A DNA stretch of 64,000 bases from an uncultured Ruegeria sp. (GTDB lineage: Bacteria > Pseudomonadota > Alphaproteobacteria > Rhodobacterales > Rhodobacteraceae). Of this stretch, positions 62,601 to 64,000 are shown one piece after another. Location: the NCBI RefSeq assembly GCF_947497005.1, contig NZ_CANMFF010000005.1:62001-126000 (forward strand), in the 5' to 3' direction. Below the pieces are notes generated by a model. The model was given only the letters and a program-made list of their open reading frames with translations, did no database searches and was not told the origin of the DNA. How positions within the stretch are numbered: position 1 is the stretch's first letter; the number at the start of each line of letters is the position of its first letter. The translations under genes and the position numbers were made by a program.

Positions 62601-63155
62601 TCAACCCCGTCGCGTGTCAGCAAAGCGGAAGGCAAAGTACAAACCAAGCATCAAGAAGAACAGACCAGAGATATCGCCGATCAGAAACGCGATATATTCA
62701 ACCGTTGCACTGCCAAAGGCCAGATTGGTCAACCCCGAGACAAGGAAAGACGTAATGATGCCTACGCCCATCACACATATCCAGCAGGGTTTGCGATCAG
62801 ATCGGGGGAACAAATCCCACCCGATGGCCTTGAGCAGATAGAAAACGGCCGGGACAGTCAGGACCGCTATCGCGATGGCCATCAGACGGCTGGGCATGAA
62901 CACGTCCGTTCCACCCAAATAGGCGAATACGATGAACACGCCGGGAAGCAAAGCAAAAATAGCTCGCCATCCCAACAGCCAGGCCGACAGAACCCGCACA
63001 CCATGCGGCAGAAACAGCAGGCTTGCCCGGCTTGGATATTCTGGGAAAAATACGTTTTGCAATGGCATCAGAACGGCGAATGTAAGGATCGACGCCAGCA
63101 CATAGGCCAAAGAGGCCAGTATCGTTTCAATTGCCCACGCGCGCAAAGAACTCAC
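62601..63155 (-). CDS. Membrane protein, MASE1-like
   Basis: 184 residues with five to six helices: ASLAYVLASILTFAVLMPLQNVFFPEYP, LPHGVRVLSAWLLGWRAIFALLPGVF, CVMGVGIITSFLVSGL, and IGDISGLFFLMLGLYFAF. The P-x-G-V-R-V block with LxGWRA resembles MASE1 sensory membrane domains without any output domain. Function unknown. It converges closely on TauE/SafE. Confidence 0.7.
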   Translation of the reverse strand: MSSLRAWAIETILASLAYVLASILTFAVLMPLQNVFFPEYPSRASLLFLPHGVRVLSAWLLGWRAIFALLPGVFIVFAYLGGTDVFMPSRLMAIAIAVLTVPAVFYLLKAIGWDLFPRSDRKPCWICVMGVGIITSFLVSGLTNLAFGSATVEYIAFLIGDISGLFFLMLGLYFAFRFADTRRG

Positions 63156-63179
63156 CGCTCCTTGCGAGTGTGCAAAGCG

Positions 63180-63470
63180 TCATCTGGGCGCATTAACGAT
63201 GTACCGCCCCCGGTTGGCGCTGCCGCTTTGAGAAAGATAGCCCTTTTCGACAAGCGATTTCAGCGCGCGGAAGAAGGTCGGGCGCGAAACGCTCTGGACC
63301 AGCGTGTGTTCGATTAGGCCGAATGTGCGGACTTCATGATCGGATTTGGAAAGTTCTTCGGCGGCGTAGTAAATATCACGCTCAACCGGAGATAGTATCT
63401 CCAGGCCCAGCGTACGCTCCATGCTTTGCATCAGTTTGCGCAGTTCGGTGAGTTTCGAGATCTCAGTCAT
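63180..63470 (-). CDS. Small winged-helix transcriptional regulator
   Basis: 96 residues: a helical lead (MTEISKLTELRKLMQSMERT), then LSPVERDIYYAAEELSK, EHTLVQSVSRPTFFRALKSLVEKGYLS and the wing SANRGRYIVNAP. The recognition helix is SRPTFFRALKSL. MarR/GntR-like size, no ligand domain. The ATG at 63470 has TAGG seven bases upstream; an ATG at 63497 is possible. Confidence 0.78.
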   Translation of the reverse strand: MTEISKLTELRKLMQSMERTLGLEILSPVERDIYYAAEELSKSDHEVRTFGLIEHTLVQSVSRPTFFRALKSLVEKGYLSQSGSANRGRYIVNAPR

Positions 63471-63559
63471 AATGTTACCTACAGCTTTCTGTGCCATATG
63501 CCGCTAAAATGCGACCATGTGAGCCATGCTGAATAACGTGCAAATCAGCAAGTCTCGTG

Positions 63560-63587
63560 TTGACACTCATCCCCATTTACTTAGATT
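63560..63587 (+). promoter_or_regulatory. Promoter for a candidate small RNA
   Basis: A perfect TTGACA (63560-63565) is followed after 16 bases by TAGATT (63582-63587). No protein gene lies downstream before the terminator at 63665-63690, so the expected transcript is a short RNA from about 63595. Confidence 0.5.
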
Positions 63588-63594
63588 AGGTGCG

Positions 63595-63690
63595 TGATTA
63601 GGTTGCTCAATCCAGCGTTGTGAGTGTGCGCACATGAGCGGCCCCAAAGTACTTTCATTCAGTGCCCGGCGCAATTGTGCCGGGTTTTTT
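63595..63690 (+). ncRNA. Candidate small RNA, about 95 nt
   Basis: A promoter at 63560 and a strong terminator at 63665-63690 bracket roughly 95 bases with no plausible gene. An ATG at 63637 opens a 23-codon frame that runs through the terminator and lacks a ribosome site. No known RNA family was recognised. The gene on the right, pckA, is on the opposite strand. This is inference from promoter and terminator only. Confidence 0.4.
63665..63690 (+). terminator. Rho-independent terminator of the candidate small RNA
   Basis: CCCGGC and GCCGGG pair, with an inner CA/TG step, followed directly by TTTTTT. A strong intrinsic terminator with no protein gene in front of it on this strand. Confidence 0.8.
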
Positions 63691-63800
63691 CGTCTCAGCG
63701 GTTAGCAGGGTTAACGCAAATCGCATTTTGAAACAACGCAATTGTATGTGCTTTTTGTGACAAACAACCACAGGATGTACCGCACTTAATCGGTGCAATA

Positions 63801-63821
63801 AAAAAGGGGCGCTGTGGCCCC
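63801..63821 (-). terminator. Terminator of pckA
   Basis: On the minus strand GGGGC pairs with GCCCC around six bases and is followed by TTTTTT, 11 bases after the pckA stop. The run of T on the plus side (TTTTCTT) makes it possibly bidirectional. Confidence 0.8.
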
Positions 63822-63831
63822 TTTTCTTATC

Positions 63832-64000
63832 TTATCCGATTGCGACGGCTTTTATGTCGTCGTCAATGAAGGGCAGGTACTGTTCGAAGTTCTCTGCGAA
63901 CATCTGCACCAGTTTCTCGGCCTGTTTATCAAACGCGGCCTGATCATCCCAAGTGCGGCGTGGGTCCAACAGAACCTCGGCGACGCCTGGGACAGAGACT
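63832..64000 (-). CDS. pckA: Phosphoenolpyruvate carboxykinase (ATP), C-terminal fragment
   Basis: The open frame enters from the right edge and ends with TAA at 63832-63834. The last 56 residues include [17 protein letters not shown] and [15 protein letters not shown], closing [13 protein letters not shown], the standard C-terminus of ATP-type PEP carboxykinase in Rhodobacteraceae. It converts oxaloacetate to PEP. Most of the gene is outside the window. Confidence 0.9.
   Translation of the reverse strand, partial: VSVPGVAEVLLDPRRTWDDQAAFDKQAEKLVQMFAENFEQYLPFIDDDIKAVAIG

Noticed and set aside
63637-63708. 23-codon open frame through the terminator before pckA
   Set aside because: No ribosome site and it reads through the terminator hairpin; kept only as part of the candidate small RNA.
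1-64000. CRISPR arrays, IS elements, tRNA or rRNA genes
   Set aside because: No regular direct repeats, transposase frames, TTCGAATC-type T-loops or rRNA segments were recognised on reading; a covariance-model search would settle tRNAs.

Overview
The window reads as a chromosomal segment of a marine alphaproteobacterium of the Rhodobacteraceae (Roseobacter group, Ruegeria-like). The signs are the split F0 operon with b and b' subunits, the order rpoZ-rsh-DUF2062-pdxJ and acpS-lepB-rnc-era-recO, a methylsuccinyl-CoA dehydrogenase of the ethylmalonyl-CoA pathway, a VPLPA-type surface protein, BluB/CobC/CbiB of aerobic cobalamin synthesis, an FNR-type box and a CtrA-type box. No species call is justified from sequence alone. 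No tRNA, rRNA, CRISPR array, phage or IS element was recognised.

Layout. 1-1775: end of an AEC transporter and an MFS transporter. 1772-11339 (mainly minus): an enlarged ribosome and protein-targeting cluster, reading ffh, three GNATs, chorismate mutase, rpsP, bluB, a 49-aa membrane peptide, rimM, a sulfotransferase-like gene, trmD; then, after a lipoprotein gene and an opposite-strand GH25 lysozyme, rplS and rpmE. 11502-13596: two paralogous membrane proteins around a sulfotransferase. 13903-18608: prolyl-tRNA editing protein, Asp/Glu racemase, azoreductase with divergent LysR regulator, EamA transporter, UspA behind an FNR-like box, ArsR regulator with operator. 18840-21410: F0 genes atpIBEXF with terminator. 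21590-29617: glycosyltransferase-like protein, GntR/FCD regulator divergent from an aminotransferase, lipoprotein, smc, small secreted protein, thioesterase. 29614-34109: relic of a peptidoglycan-binding domain, VPLPA protein, lytic transglycosylase, cbiB-cobC. 34211-37894: CtrA-type box, degenerate receiver, glutathionyl-hydroquinone reductase, unknown small protein, L,D-transpeptidase, PatB. 37989-41883: def, a catalytically degenerate def paralogue, fmt, two GlsB-like membrane proteins, ureohydrolase, ClpP-fold lipoprotein. 41950-45779: TRIC-like protein, rnhA, methyltransferase, DUF3429, ispH, NYN protein. 45921-50552: folK, rpoZ, rsh, DUF2062, pdxJ. 50549-58771: LysE, an AT-rich orphan, acpS-lepB-rnc, GNAT, multicopper oxidase (opposite strand), era, DUF1491, VOC protein, small protein, recO. 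58755-64000: META-domain protein, lipoprotein, mcd, TauE/SafE, membrane protein, winged-helix regulator, candidate small RNA, and the 3' end of pckA.

How the genes work together. Much of the window is housekeeping: ribosome maturation (rpsP, rimM, trmD, rplS, rpmE, def, fmt, era, rnc), protein targeting and secretion (ffh, lepB), chromosome segregation (smc), energy (F0), stringent response (rsh, rpoZ), cofactors (pdxJ, acpS, folK, ispH, bluB, cobC, cbiB). Accessory genes are slotted between them, often with ATGA/GTGA/TGATG overlaps implying translational coupling. The points most worth following up are: the ribosomal operon loaded with enzyme genes; the inactive-looking second peptide deformylase between def and fmt; the paralogue-sulfotransferase-paralogue cassette; the frameshifted peptidoglycan-binding relic; the receiver protein behind a CtrA-type box; and the possible small RNA before pckA.
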